Shown here in pieces: positions 7,582 through 16,021 of a stretch of 64,000 nucleotides of DNA (positions are counted from its first letter, which is position 1; each line of letters opens with the position of its first letter). This DNA is from Thermocaproicibacter sp036260805 (GTDB lineage Bacteria; Bacillota; Clostridia; Oscillospirales; Acutalibacteraceae), in NCBI GenBank assembly GCA_036260805.1, contig DATALZ010000005.1:1-64000 (forward strand), written 5' to 3'. The notes under the pieces are model-generated. The model was not told where the DNA came from. It did no database searches and worked only from the letters and a program-made list of their open reading frames with translations. The position numbers and the translations under genes were made by a program.

Positions 7582-8161
7582 AATGGAATCCTCCTGTCTT
7601 CTGCCTCGATATCTGAGACTTGGTAAAAACAGCAAAGTAAAGCATGATCGACAGGGCATAGAAAACCATACGCCCGATTATGGAATGAGCCATATAGAAA
7701 GAGCCGATCCCGTAATAATAAACAATCACACAGATAATAAAAACACGGAGAATATTAGCGGCGAAAATCCAAAAAACCGCAAAAATATTGATGAACAGTT
7801 TCTCTTTCAGCGAATATACGGGGAAAAACCACAGCATAGAAGTTAAGGCCATGATTTCAATAATTCCCGAGCATTCAAGGTCAATATACAGTGAGACAAC
7901 CGCATTCTTGGAGTTCGGTACAAAAATGATCCCGAGCTGCGCATAAGATTCAAACAGATGCGTCCACTGCCCCACAAGCCCGGCTACATACGCGACTAAT
8001 TTTGAAAAAGGCACGTTTAAAGAGGGGCTGACCCAAACCATCATGAAGATAAAAAGGCCGACGCTGCCCCATACAAAGGTGAAAAAATCAAGTTTTGTCC
8101 GGTATCCAAGTCTGAGAAAATAAATCCATACAAGAAAGCAGATGAGGGACAAAGCCATCAT
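7565..8161 (-). CDS. xrtG: Exosortase family protein XrtG
   Basis: A 198-residue polytopic membrane protein with about six hydrophobic helices. The three residues conserved in exosortases are present in order: Cys97 in DLECSGIIE, Arg139 in ANILRVFI and His159 in MAHSIIGR. Exosortases are thought to cleave C-terminal sorting tails at the membrane and transfer the protein to another group, as sortases do in an unrelated fold. The neighbours (two QueD-like genes, a GT2, a Firmicu-CTERM-type protein and the divergent membrane protein) are the XrtG set described by TIGRFAMs for Bacillota. The ATG overlaps the previous stop as ATGA, so translation is coupled to its presumed substrate. Confidence 0.88.
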   Translation of the reverse strand: MMALSLICFLVWIYFLRLGYRTKLDFFTFVWGSVGLFIFMMVWVSPSLNVPFSKLVAYVAGLVGQWTHLFESYAQLGIIFVPNSKNAVVSLYIDLECSGIIEIMALTSMLWFFPVYSLKEKLFINIFAVFWIFAANILRVFIICVIVYYYGIGSFYMAHSIIGRMVFYALSIMLYFAVFTKSQISRQKTGGFHYAGNH

Positions 8162-8964
8162 CGGAGAGACATCCTTTTCCTATAAAATAAAATACATCCC
8201 GCACCGGCAAGAGCAGCGCAGATGCCCACCCCTACAAACGGCATGGTGTCGGTTCCGGCACAATCAATGCGGCGGTACATTAAATTGTGCGAAAAAAATT
8301 CGAGCACACGGATATTGGCGGGGTCGATGTTCGGGTTCTGCCGCTGAAACTCCGTAAAAGGAATCTTCAGTTCCAGCTCGTCGTTCACGCCGCTTTGTTT
8401 GCGCTTCAGTATTGCTGCGGAGCCTTGTACAACGGAATAGGAAATACTTCCGTTTCCATGCCGTATTTCAACGGGATGAATGCCTTTTCCAAAAGAACTT
8501 TTTGTAATTGTGCCCCCGCCGGGCATTACCACCTGAAAATCCGCTTCCTGACCGTCGCACAAGAATTCGTAGTCGTAACCGTTAAAACCATCGGGGTAAT
8601 CTTTCGCAAAAATAATATGTAAATAAACGTTTTTGTCGTCCCGGTAAAGCTGCATTTTGTGCCGAACGTTTATGTTGTACGGTTTGCCGTTTTCGTCGGT
8701 TTGTTTCACGGTTTCCATTTTATTCGTCTGCGGGTTCCACTCCGAGGTTTCAGACGGGTTGTCCCAGTTGTATTCGTAAGAGTACGGAACATCCTTCCAG
8801 TCCTTAAAATCTCCGTCAATCTGAATTACCTGGTTTCCGGTTTCCTTTACGGCCGAAACCCCGGCTGCGCCGGAATCCTTTACATTATCTGCAAATGCAT
8901 AAGCAGGGCAGATTAATAAAACAAAAGCTGCAATCAGCAGAACAGATACTGCAATCTTTTTCAT
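8158..8964 (-). CDS. Exported protein with Firmicu-CTERM-type sorting tail; presumed XrtG substrate
   Basis: The ATG at 8964 is preferred to one at 8985: a GGGA element lies 6 nt upstream and the product opens with a signal peptide (MKKIAVSVLLIAAFVLLI...AYAFA). The mature part has IDGDFKDWKDVPYS, resembling the start of CBM9/DOMON-like carbohydrate-binding domains, and a beta-rich body. The C-terminus is the tripartite sorting signal: AGTDTMP, a hydrophobic helix (FVGVGICAALAGAGCILF), then the basic end YRKRMSLR. The stop codon overlaps the xrtG start. It is the only candidate exosortase substrate in this window. Assignment of the tail to the Firmicu-CTERM family (TIGR04145) is from memory. 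Confidence 0.78.
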   Translation of the reverse strand: MKKIAVSVLLIAAFVLLICPAYAFADNVKDSGAAGVSAVKETGNQVIQIDGDFKDWKDVPYSYEYNWDNPSETSEWNPQTNKMETVKQTDENGKPYNINVRHKMQLYRDDKNVYLHIIFAKDYPDGFNGYDYEFLCDGQEADFQVVMPGGGTITKSSFGKGIHPVEIRHGNGSISYSVVQGSAAILKRKQSGVNDELELKIPFTEFQRQNPNIDPANIRVLEFFSHNLMYRRIDCAGTDTMPFVGVGICAALAGAGCILFYRKRMSLR

Positions 8965-8990
8965 AAAAAATCCCGGCCTTTCCATACTGT

Positions 8991-9368
8991 TCAGGTTACA
9001 AACAGTTTTTCAGAAATACTGAATATTCTTGTTGGCGTTTCGCTGATTTCCAGTTTAAGCAGATCAAAATTCTGTGCCAAAACAATCTCTTTCAGCGCGG
9101 TATAAAATCGCATACCGATATTCTCAATCGTCGGTATACTATTTTGAAATAATGTTGTATTATTAATGTACTTGCCTTCATATTCCTTCAAAAAATCCTC
9201 AACTGCTTTTTCAATCACGTCATAACTTGAAAAAACGCTCTGTTCCCGGTTTTGAATATAAAGGACGATTTTAATCGTGTGGTTATGTGCCTGCTGCTCG
9301 TCAGATGCAGCAGCAATGCTGTGCGAAATATGCAGTTTAAATGTGTATTTGTACGCTTTAAAAGCCAT
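8991..9368 (-). CDS. Second 6-pyruvoyl-tetrahydropterin synthase-related protein of the XrtG locus
   Basis: 125 residues with the same T-fold signature as the longer paralogue 3 kb away: HISHSI (His13, His16), the AHNHT motif (His28, His30), PTIENIG and ISETPTR. Again no Cys precedes the HxH motif, so a normal QueD/PTPS reaction is unlikely. This is the first gene of the minus-strand operon; GGGAG lies about 7 nt before the ATG. It lacks the C-terminal repeat extension of the other copy. The two may form a hetero-oligomer, since T-fold proteins assemble as trimers or hexamers (inference). Confidence 0.78.
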   Translation of the reverse strand: MAFKAYKYTFKLHISHSIAAASDEQQAHNHTIKIVLYIQNREQSVFSSYDVIEKAVEDFLKEYEGKYINNTTLFQNSIPTIENIGMRFYTALKEIVLAQNFDLLKLEISETPTRIFSISEKLFVT

Positions 9369-9465
9369 TGCTTTTCTCCCAGTTACAGCTCTTTATTAGA
9401 TTTTATCATAAGTTCTGTCTTTAATATGCATTTTAGAAAAGTATAGTATATTTAAGGAGTTTCAA

Positions 9466-11097
9466 ATGTTAAGCCGCATAAAACGCTTTACAGACATATT
9501 TTTTGAGAAACCGAAATCTTTTTCCGAAGCGGTTTTCTTTTTGCTTCGCTGCCTTTTTTTAATTGTTTTTTTCTGGATTTTTTTGAACGTTGTTTTTTCT
9601 AACCCCAGCAGTATGTACCGGTTTGATATGCCTCTTGCATCCGCCGTTGCCCTTGCGGTATTCGTTGCGGCTCTGTATTTTACCTTTAAACTGAAAAATT
9701 TTATTAAGACTCACGCCGGTTTTGGAAAAGCCGTCCATAAGTACAGTGTCCTGATCGCACTTGCCGGACTAGCCGTTTTGTTTGTTTTTCAGCTGATGGA
9801 AGCCCACGGAATCTATCGCCCGGTTGGGTGGGACTGCGGAAATATTGTCGGCTGCGCTGTAAAAGGCGACCTATCCTCGCAGCGTTTCTATTTTTCCACT
9901 TATCCGAATAACCTGCTGATGTACTGCATCCTCAAGGTTTTGCTGAAAGCTTTTTTCCATTTCGGCGGAACAAACTACTGGCTGTTTTTGTCCGTTGTAA
10001 ACATTCTGCTGATTGACTTTGCGGTGTTTCTGGTGTTTCTGGTCTGCAAAAAGCTTTTCGGGCTTGCCTGCGGATTTGTCTCCTATGCGCTGTTTATCCT
10101 GATTTTCGGCTTCTCTCCGTGGATTGTTGTGCCGTATTCCGATACGTTTTCCATGTTTTTTACTCCGCTCATTCTTCTGCTGTTCCTCTATTTTCAGTCC
10201 GCAAAAAAACTGGGCTTAAAGTTCATACTGTTGTTTTTCATAGGCTTTTTGACGGTCGCAGGGTACTACATCAAGCCTTATGTTGTGATTGTTTCCATAG
10301 CAATTTTCATTTATCTGGTAATCTACAGCATTAACAGTATCAAAAAAATTGGCATCTGTCTGCTTACTTTGGCAGTCATCGCGTCGGGAGCGGTTTGTTC
10401 GGGCTATGCTTACCAGGTTAAGGTAAAGGAACCTTACGCGAAGGTTCTGGATTATTCCGCAGCTTTGCCGATGTCTTACTTCTTTATGATGGGGCTGAAT
10501 ACGGCTGTCTCAAAAGGTACCGGAAAAACGCTGTACGGCGCGTACAGCGGGCAGGATAATCTGTTTGCCTACAGCCTGCCGACACCGCAGGCAAAGCAGT
10601 CGGAAACAACGCGCGTGGCATTGGAGCGTATCCGAAACTATACCCCGAAAGGGTATGCGCAGTTCCTGTCCAATAAAGCCAACTGGGTATTCAGCGACGG
10701 AACTTTTTGGGTCGAGGGCGAGGGCTACGATGTGGATACGCCCAGCAGTTCCACAACCGGTTTCAGTAAGTGGATTCAGAGCATTTTCCGTTTTTACGGT
10801 TCTAATTACTCCTGCTTTGCGGAGTTTGCACAGGGCATCTGGATTTTGCTGCTGTTTTTGCTCATATGTCCGCTGTTTAATAATGGAGGAGACTTCAAAA
10901 AAGCAGTGGTGAATATTCTGCGGATCGCCGTGTTGGGGTTCCTGCTGTATCAGCTGCTTTTTGAGGCCCGTTCACGGTACATCATAGCAATTCTTCCGGT
11001 TATTATCATGTTAGCCGGGAGCGGCTTTGCAAATTTTCATGAGAATTTTTACAGCTATCAGGAAAGTGACCTGCATCCGGCTCATTTGATAAAATAA
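9466..11097 (+). CDS. Polytopic membrane protein of the exosortase G locus (ArnT/PMT-like, putative GT-C)
   Basis: 543 residues with roughly 11 to 12 hydrophobic helices. The first large loop contains RPVGWDCGNIVG and FYFSTYPNN, and EARSRYIIAILPV lies near the C-terminus, all reminiscent of GT39/ArnT-type glycosyltransferases that use lipid-linked sugars. It corresponds to the conserved integral membrane protein found next to XrtG (TIGR03766 as I remember). Transcribed divergently from the XrtG operon across 97 bp, with AAGGAG 6 nt before the ATG. It could attach a sugar to, or export material for, the sorted protein; that is inference. Confidence 0.78.
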   Translation: MLSRIKRFTDIFFEKPKSFSEAVFFLLRCLFLIVFFWIFLNVVFSNPSSMYRFDMPLASAVALAVFVAALYFTFKLKNFIKTHAGFGKAVHKYSVLIALAGLAVLFVFQLMEAHGIYRPVGWDCGNIVGCAVKGDLSSQRFYFSTYPNNLLMYCILKVLLKAFFHFGGTNYWLFLSVVNILLIDFAVFLVFLVCKKLFGLACGFVSYALFILIFGFSPWIVVPYSDTFSMFFTPLILLLFLYFQSAKKLGLKFILLFFIGFLTVAGYYIKPYVVIVSIAIFIYLVIYSINSIKKIGICLLTLAVIASGAVCSGYAYQVKVKEPYAKVLDYSAALPMSYFFMMGLNTAVSKGTGKTLYGAYSGQDNLFAYSLPTPQAKQSETTRVALERIRNYTPKGYAQFLSNKANWVFSDGTFWVEGEGYDVDTPSSSTTGFSKWIQSIFRFYGSNYSCFAEFAQGIWILLLFLLICPLFNNGGDFKKAVVNILRIAVLGFLLYQLLFEARSRYIIAILPVIIMLAGSGFANFHENFYSYQESDLHPAHLIK

Positions 11098-11139
11098 AGA
11101 AACCCGGTTCGGGTTAATCCGTAATAATCGTTTGCATAA

Positions 11140-11169
11140 AAAAGGCTTCCCTTTCTTGGGAAGCCTTTT
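11140..11169. terminator. Bidirectional terminator
   Basis: AAAAGGCTTCCC / GGGAAGCCTTTT, a perfect 12-bp stem with a 6-nt loop and A/T flanks, between the convergent XrtG-locus membrane protein and the transglutaminase operon. Confidence 0.9.
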
Positions 11170-11190
11170 AAAATAGGAAGATTCAAATTT

Positions 11191-13461
11191 TTATACCAAC
11201 GGAAATTTAAGAATGAATTTCGGCAGACCGGCATAACTTCGCATGAATTTTAAAATATTCCTGCGAAACTCCAAAACTTTCTGGAATTCCCCGGCGCCCA
11301 CTTTTTCACCGCTGTATGCCGCATACATATAAATATCCGTTATGTCCTTAAACTCCTTGTATAGCTGTTGATTTGCGCTCAGCTTTTCGGCAAACTCATA
11401 AAATGTCTCGTTCGGTTTGCACTTGAACACGAATTTTTCAAGAACATCCATAAAATATTGATAATATCCGATTACCTGCGAATTGATGTCGAGTCTTTTC
11501 AGCCGCCGGAATCTCAGCGCTTTTCTCACGATTATTAAAATTAACAGGAGGCAGAAAAGCAAAATTCCTGCTTTCGCTAAACCGGATATAATCAGGCCTT
11601 TCACATCGGTCTGTGTGTTTACAGCGGTGTTATCGTCCGCCTGCGCCGAACCTTTTCGGTTGCCGTACATGTTCGGCTGGTAGCTGTAGTGCGGAGCGTT
11701 CCCCGTAGCTTCAATCGGGTAAAAGCCCATCGTGCGAGAGTATACTTCCACCCATGCGTGCGCCTGGCTGTTCGTGACAACATAAGTTCCGTTTGCATCT
11801 CTTGTCGGTGAAACATACCCGATTACGTACCTTGCGGGAATACCGGCGGCCCTGAGCAGAACCGTCATCGCGGTAGCAAAGTGCACGCAGTAGCCCAGTC
11901 TGCTGCTAAAAAGGAAGTAGTCAACCAGATCTTCACCCTTGGACGGCTGCGGTGGAGTAAGGGAATATGTAAAGTTGTCCTGCAGATATAGCTGAATCGC
12001 CTGCACTTTATCGTAGTCGTTGTTATATTTTTGGGTCAGGGAAACTGCCAGCTCTTTTGTGCGTTTCGTAACCGAAGAACCTAATTGGAGATATTCGGAA
12101 TCGATTTTCGTGTTATATTTCCTTACTGCAGCGGCGGCCTGCTGATAGGTGCTGATTTTTTGGGATGAATTTTGGGTTCGAATATAGTCCGGAGCATTCA
12201 TTCTGATCTTCGCATTGTTGTTGCTCCACTCTTTCAGAAGATTGTTCAGCACAGTCCGGTCGTTTCTCAACAGATATTTAATTTCCGGCGCTTTCATATC
12301 TGCCTGTGGGAACGTTACGGTATATGGAACTCCCGCGGGAACCGGCGATTTCAGCGAATAATCTTCTGTGAACGGTTTCATAAAATTGCCTGTTGTCTGA
12401 AGGGACAGAAAACCTGTCGGCAAAAGCAGGTTCCTGATATTCTCCCTTAAATGCGTAACAGACAAGGTCTTAATCGGAACCGAAGTCTTGTTTTTTTTAA
12501 AATATCCGATGTATTGATAAATGTCCCCGGGACTGTTTTCTTCAAAAAAGTTCCGGTTCAGCGTATAGGCGTAGGCGGGCATCCACATAAAATTTCCGAT
12601 GTCGTACAGATTGGATTCCGATTCTTTCGTGAGTTTTGTCCATTTGGAGTTGTCGTAATTCAGGTATGTGGCGGCTTTCAAATAGAAAGAGTCGGCCGGA
12701 GTTTTAACATTCAGAACGGGATCGGTATTCAGGTTGAGCGGGGCTCCGAGATGCTCCATGTCGTCAAAGTCTTCCAGCCTGTTTATCGTTACCGGCCCCT
12801 GCTGCGTCGATTTTGTAAAAAGCCGGAAATCCGTCTGCGTGTAGAGAAACTCGGCAATTAACAGAATTCCAGCGGCGGCGAAAAGCGACTGCTTGCCAAC
12901 CTGATAAAACTCTTTGAAATTCTCAACATTCAGCCGTTTGCACACTGTTTTTTCGACAAAAAGCGCGGCCGTACAGAAAAGGTAAAGGTAATACATCTCC
13001 GGTTTCTCATTGAATTTCATGAAAGACAGGTAAAAAAACAGGCCGGAGCCGCCGACTAACAGGAGAGAGACAGACCAAAGGCATTTTGTCCCAAAATAGA
13101 CGATCAGGCAGCTGAAAAAAATCACGATATAATACAGGTAATACAGCAATGTGGAATAGCTTAGAAACGGTAGGCAGCGTATTTCAATATACACGATAGC
13201 CCCTATTGCGAGAAGCACTAAGCCGATTGAGATTCGAATGGTCAGTTTATTCAGGAAGATGACGTGGATGATCAGCAAAAAAGCTGCCGTATAGAGCAGC
13301 AGTTCCGCCAGATTATCCCTGTGGCTTTTCGAAATAATAAAGGCCCCGAAGAGGTTGGCTGCCAGAGGCATGGCAATGAAAACGGAAATGAAATAGTGCC
13401 AAAACAGCTCGGCGATTTTCGCTTTGCCTTTTCCTTTTGCACCTTTGTTGTTCAAGGTCAT
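11191..13461 (-). CDS. Transglutaminase-domain membrane protein (TgpA-like, DUF3488/DUF4129 type)
   Basis: About 756 residues. Roughly six membrane helices (about 20-200) precede an extracytoplasmic region with a transglutaminase core: Cys in RLGYCVHFATA, His in NSQAHAWVEVY and Asp/Glu near FYPIEATG. One further helix (GILLFCLLLILIIV) leads into a cytoplasmic DUF4129-like tail. It is the third gene of a MoxR-DUF58-transglutaminase operon, a common bacterial set. Start is uncertain: an ATG at 13497 has no Shine-Dalgarno; the ATG at 13461 has GGGAG only 2 nt away; a TTG at 13455 has it at 8 nt. The protein probably modifies or cleaves cell-surface proteins. Confidence 0.83.
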   Translation of the reverse strand: MTLNNKGAKGKGKAKIAELFWHYFISVFIAMPLAANLFGAFIISKSHRDNLAELLLYTAAFLLIIHVIFLNKLTIRISIGLVLLAIGAIVYIEIRCLPFLSYSTLLYYLYYIVIFFSCLIVYFGTKCLWSVSLLLVGGSGLFFYLSFMKFNEKPEMYYLYLFCTAALFVEKTVCKRLNVENFKEFYQVGKQSLFAAAGILLIAEFLYTQTDFRLFTKSTQQGPVTINRLEDFDDMEHLGAPLNLNTDPVLNVKTPADSFYLKAATYLNYDNSKWTKLTKESESNLYDIGNFMWMPAYAYTLNRNFFEENSPGDIYQYIGYFKKNKTSVPIKTLSVTHLRENIRNLLLPTGFLSLQTTGNFMKPFTEDYSLKSPVPAGVPYTVTFPQADMKAPEIKYLLRNDRTVLNNLLKEWSNNNAKIRMNAPDYIRTQNSSQKISTYQQAAAAVRKYNTKIDSEYLQLGSSVTKRTKELAVSLTQKYNNDYDKVQAIQLYLQDNFTYSLTPPQPSKGEDLVDYFLFSSRLGYCVHFATAMTVLLRAAGIPARYVIGYVSPTRDANGTYVVTNSQAHAWVEVYSRTMGFYPIEATGNAPHYSYQPNMYGNRKGSAQADDNTAVNTQTDVKGLIISGLAKAGILLFCLLLILIIVRKALRFRRLKRLDINSQVIGYYQYFMDVLEKFVFKCKPNETFYEFAEKLSANQQLYKEFKDITDIYMYAAYSGEKVGAGEFQKVLEFRRNILKFMRSYAGLPKFILKFPLV

Positions 13462-13506
13462 CTCTCCCGCTATTTTATATAGTAATGAAAATAGCATTAA
13501 GCGGTT

Positions 13507-14655
13507 TTACGCTTTTATGATTCGTACGTCAATTCCTCTGTTCTCCAGGTACTCCAATATCCTCTGCACGCCGGCCAAGGCTTTGCTTTTTGGTACAATA
13601 TAGAAGAGGACGGGATTTTTCCCAATGCTTTTCAGTCTGGCAATAAAATAGGCGAGGTCATAAGTCAGATTCGGTGTAAAGACAACAAAATTAATAAATC
13701 CCTGCCGTGAGAACTGAAATTTACCGAGCAGCTCTTCCATATGGGTGGTTGCGTCATATCGGTATGACGCAAAGGTCTGCGCCGTCTTTTTCAGCATCGC
13801 GGGGTTTGTGATGGTATTGGTTATGAGACTCCCCTTCCGGTTGTAAATGAAATTCACATCGAAATTCCGTTCAATGCTGTAGTTTGCGACGGCAAGCGAA
13901 GATTCAATCAGGCTGTCGAAAACGCAGAGCGCGTTTTCTCCTTCATATTCCGGCTGAAACAGGTCGATAAAAATGCTGACGGCAAAGCTCTGCGAGTTTT
14001 CATTCAGGCGGCTCATGTATTTCCCGGTGTGTGCCGTGAGCTTCCAATGGATTCTTTTCATATCGTCGCCGGGGACGTACGGTCTCACACCATCGTAATT
14101 TTCCGTATTGCCTCTTTTCAGAAATGAAAAAAGCGCCTGCTTCGGGTCGTCGTCGTTTTTAATATCAAGCACCTGTTCAATATCTGCAATACGCGGTTCC
14201 ACCAGCACCTGATGGCAGCTGTTTTCAAAAGGAATATAAAAGAAATCCAAAGGGTCGAATACCTTCGCGGAAAGAAACCCCACGTCGTATTTCCCAATGT
14301 GCTGAAATTTAAATTCCGTTTCAATCGTTTTGGATTCATGGGGTTTTACGGTAAAATCCTTTTGAATCTGTTCGAATCCGTTAAAAAATATGGTACGGAT
14401 ATGCGGGAAAAACAAAGGGGAATCATTGGCGATGACATACTGGTAATGAAAGGCTTTTCCTCTGATACACGTTTTGTCAACATCGTTTTCCACAAAAGAG
14501 AAAAGTTTGTATACAATAAAAGCATATACGACGGAAAGAATTAAAATGCTCAGGATGAAACATAAAGGCATCCGCCCGTAAAGGTTATGCAGCTCGGTTG
14601 AGGCCAAAGCCGTCAGCAGAATCAGTGCCAGACAGGCAATATATCTGAATTTCAT
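13507..14655 (-). CDS. DUF58 domain-containing membrane-anchored protein
   Basis: About 382 residues: two N-terminal membrane helices (YIACLALILLTALA and LCFILSILILSVVYAFI) then a cytosolic region containing the DUF58 signature RPYVPGDDMKRIHWKLTAHTGKYM (split here as YVPGDDMKRIHWKLTA and following). DUF58 proteins are vWA-like partners of MoxR ATPases. The ATG at 14655 has AAGGCGG at a suitable distance; a GTG one codon upstream is possible. It sits between moxR (15 nt upstream) and the transglutaminase gene in one operon. Likely acts with the MoxR ATPase as an assembly or maturation factor for a surface complex. Confidence 0.85.
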   Translation of the reverse strand: MKFRYIACLALILLTALASTELHNLYGRMPLCFILSILILSVVYAFIVYKLFSFVENDVDKTCIRGKAFHYQYVIANDSPLFFPHIRTIFFNGFEQIQKDFTVKPHESKTIETEFKFQHIGKYDVGFLSAKVFDPLDFFYIPFENSCHQVLVEPRIADIEQVLDIKNDDDPKQALFSFLKRGNTENYDGVRPYVPGDDMKRIHWKLTAHTGKYMSRLNENSQSFAVSIFIDLFQPEYEGENALCVFDSLIESSLAVANYSIERNFDVNFIYNRKGSLITNTITNPAMLKKTAQTFASYRYDATTHMEELLGKFQFSRQGFINFVVFTPNLTYDLAYFIARLKSIGKNPVLFYIVPKSKALAGVQRILEYLENRGIDVRIIKA

Positions 14656-14670
14656 CACGATTCCGCCTTT

Positions 14671-15624
14671 TTATGCATTCTCGTAACGGATCGGGTCCGG
14701 AACGGGAACCGATCTTAAAATATCTTCAATAATATCTTTCGAATTTTTCTTGTTAATCTGCGCTTCGTGGGTAAGAACAAGCCTGTGCGCAAGAACGTAA
14801 GGGGCCATTACCTTTACATAGTCGGGAATCACGTAATTTCTCCCCACATAAAGCGCATAGGCCTGGCACGTTTTTGCAAGAGCAATCGATCCTCTCGGGC
14901 TTACTCCAAGCGAAACGTCCGTGTTGGAGCGGGTAGCCTCTGCAATCGAAACGATATATCTTTTTATGGAGTCATCCACATGGATTTTTGAAACAGCCTG
15001 CCTGATTTCCATTACATCTTCCGCATGAGCCACTGGGCTTAACGTTTTTGTGTCTCCCTGCAGATTGCCGGTTATCACCCTGACTTCATCTTCCTGATTG
15101 GGGTACCCCAGAGAAACTCGAATCAGGAAACGGTCAATTTCGGCTTCCGGAAGAGGATATGTACCAACAAATTCGGCGGAATTCTGGGTTGCAAGCACCA
15201 TAAACGGCTGCTGCAGCTTATAGGTGTTCGAATCTACCGTCACCTGGCCTTCCTCCATAATTTCAAGGAGACTGGCCTGTGTTTTCGGCGTTGTCCGGTT
15301 AATTTCATCCGCGAGAATGAAATTGCTGAAAATAGCGCCCGGGCGGAACTCAAAATTATCGGTTTTCGGGTTGTAAGCGGAGTATCCGGTTATGTCCGAC
15401 GGAAGTGTGTCCGACGTGAACTGAATTCGCTTGAAGCCGCAGTCCACGGAGCTTGCCAGAGCCTGCACAAGGCTTGTTTTGCCGACCCCCGGAACATCTT
15501 CAATTAAAACATGCCCCGAGCTTGCCATGCAGAGAACCACAAGCTCTACCTGCCACCGTTTTCCGATAATGGCCAGCTCAATATTGTCCACGATGCTCCG
15601 AAGCATTTTCATCTCTTTTTCCAT
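14671..15624 (-). CDS. MoxR family AAA+ ATPase
   Basis: 317 residues. Walker A is DVPGVGKTSL (about 41-50) and Walker B LADEINRTTPK (about 106), followed by sensor 1 (LATQNSAE) and the arginine-finger-like EAEIDRFLIRV. The C-terminal lid contains SPRGSIALAKTCQAYA. MoxR ATPases act as chaperone-like remodellers together with vWA/DUF58 partners encoded next door. GGAGG 7 nt before the ATG. First gene of a three-gene operon, with a good promoter 200 bp upstream (15824-15852). Confidence 0.9.
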   Translation of the reverse strand: MEKEMKMLRSIVDNIELAIIGKRWQVELVVLCMASSGHVLIEDVPGVGKTSLVQALASSVDCGFKRIQFTSDTLPSDITGYSAYNPKTDNFEFRPGAIFSNFILADEINRTTPKTQASLLEIMEEGQVTVDSNTYKLQQPFMVLATQNSAEFVGTYPLPEAEIDRFLIRVSLGYPNQEDEVRVITGNLQGDTKTLSPVAHAEDVMEIRQAVSKIHVDDSIKRYIVSIAEATRSNTDVSLGVSPRGSIALAKTCQAYALYVGRNYVIPDYVKVMAPYVLAHRLVLTHEAQINKKNSKDIIEDILRSVPVPDPIRYENA

Positions 15625-16021
15625 TCTTAATCCTCCAAAATTATCTTCTCAATATCGGATGAATGCAAACTGCGCCGGGTATAAGGAACGGATTCCATAA
15701 AATTCGGCTTGCGAAAAAGGATGACATTCAATTGTGGTACGCTGCCGGAATAATATACACCGAGGTGTAACAATCCGCCGCTTGCGGCAATCCATTTTTT
15801 CTGTAGCTGTATTTTCTATGAGAATTATAGAATTGTTTTAAAAAAATTACAATCATTTTGCATAAATTAGTTAAATACTTACAAATAAACAGAAAAAATT
15901 TATGGATGTGCAACAGCTCTGTGCTGCCATCTGCTTTTCTTTAATTTTAACTGCTGGGAGTACACCTGTCATGATCCGATTCAAATAATCATATTGTGAT
16001 TTGTCGGGGGATGATAGTACC
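15625..16021. other. AT-rich divergent intergenic region
   Basis: 397 nt between the moxR operon (minus) and the amidase gene (plus). About 15800-15900 is very AT-rich and contains the minus-strand promoter at 15824-15852. A short GCCGC/GCGGC inverted repeat occurs near 15776. No convincing gene; short minus-strand ORFs here lack ribosome binding sites. Confidence 0.5.
15824..15852 (-). promoter_or_regulatory. Sigma-A-type promoter for the moxR operon
   Basis: Minus strand: TTGTAA at 15852-15847, 17-nt spacer, perfect TATAAT at 15829-15824. About 200 nt upstream of the moxR start codon. Confidence 0.6.

Noticed and set aside
15728..15913. 61-codon minus-strand ORF upstream of moxR
   Set aside because: AT-rich, no ribosome binding site, and it overlaps the moxR promoter.
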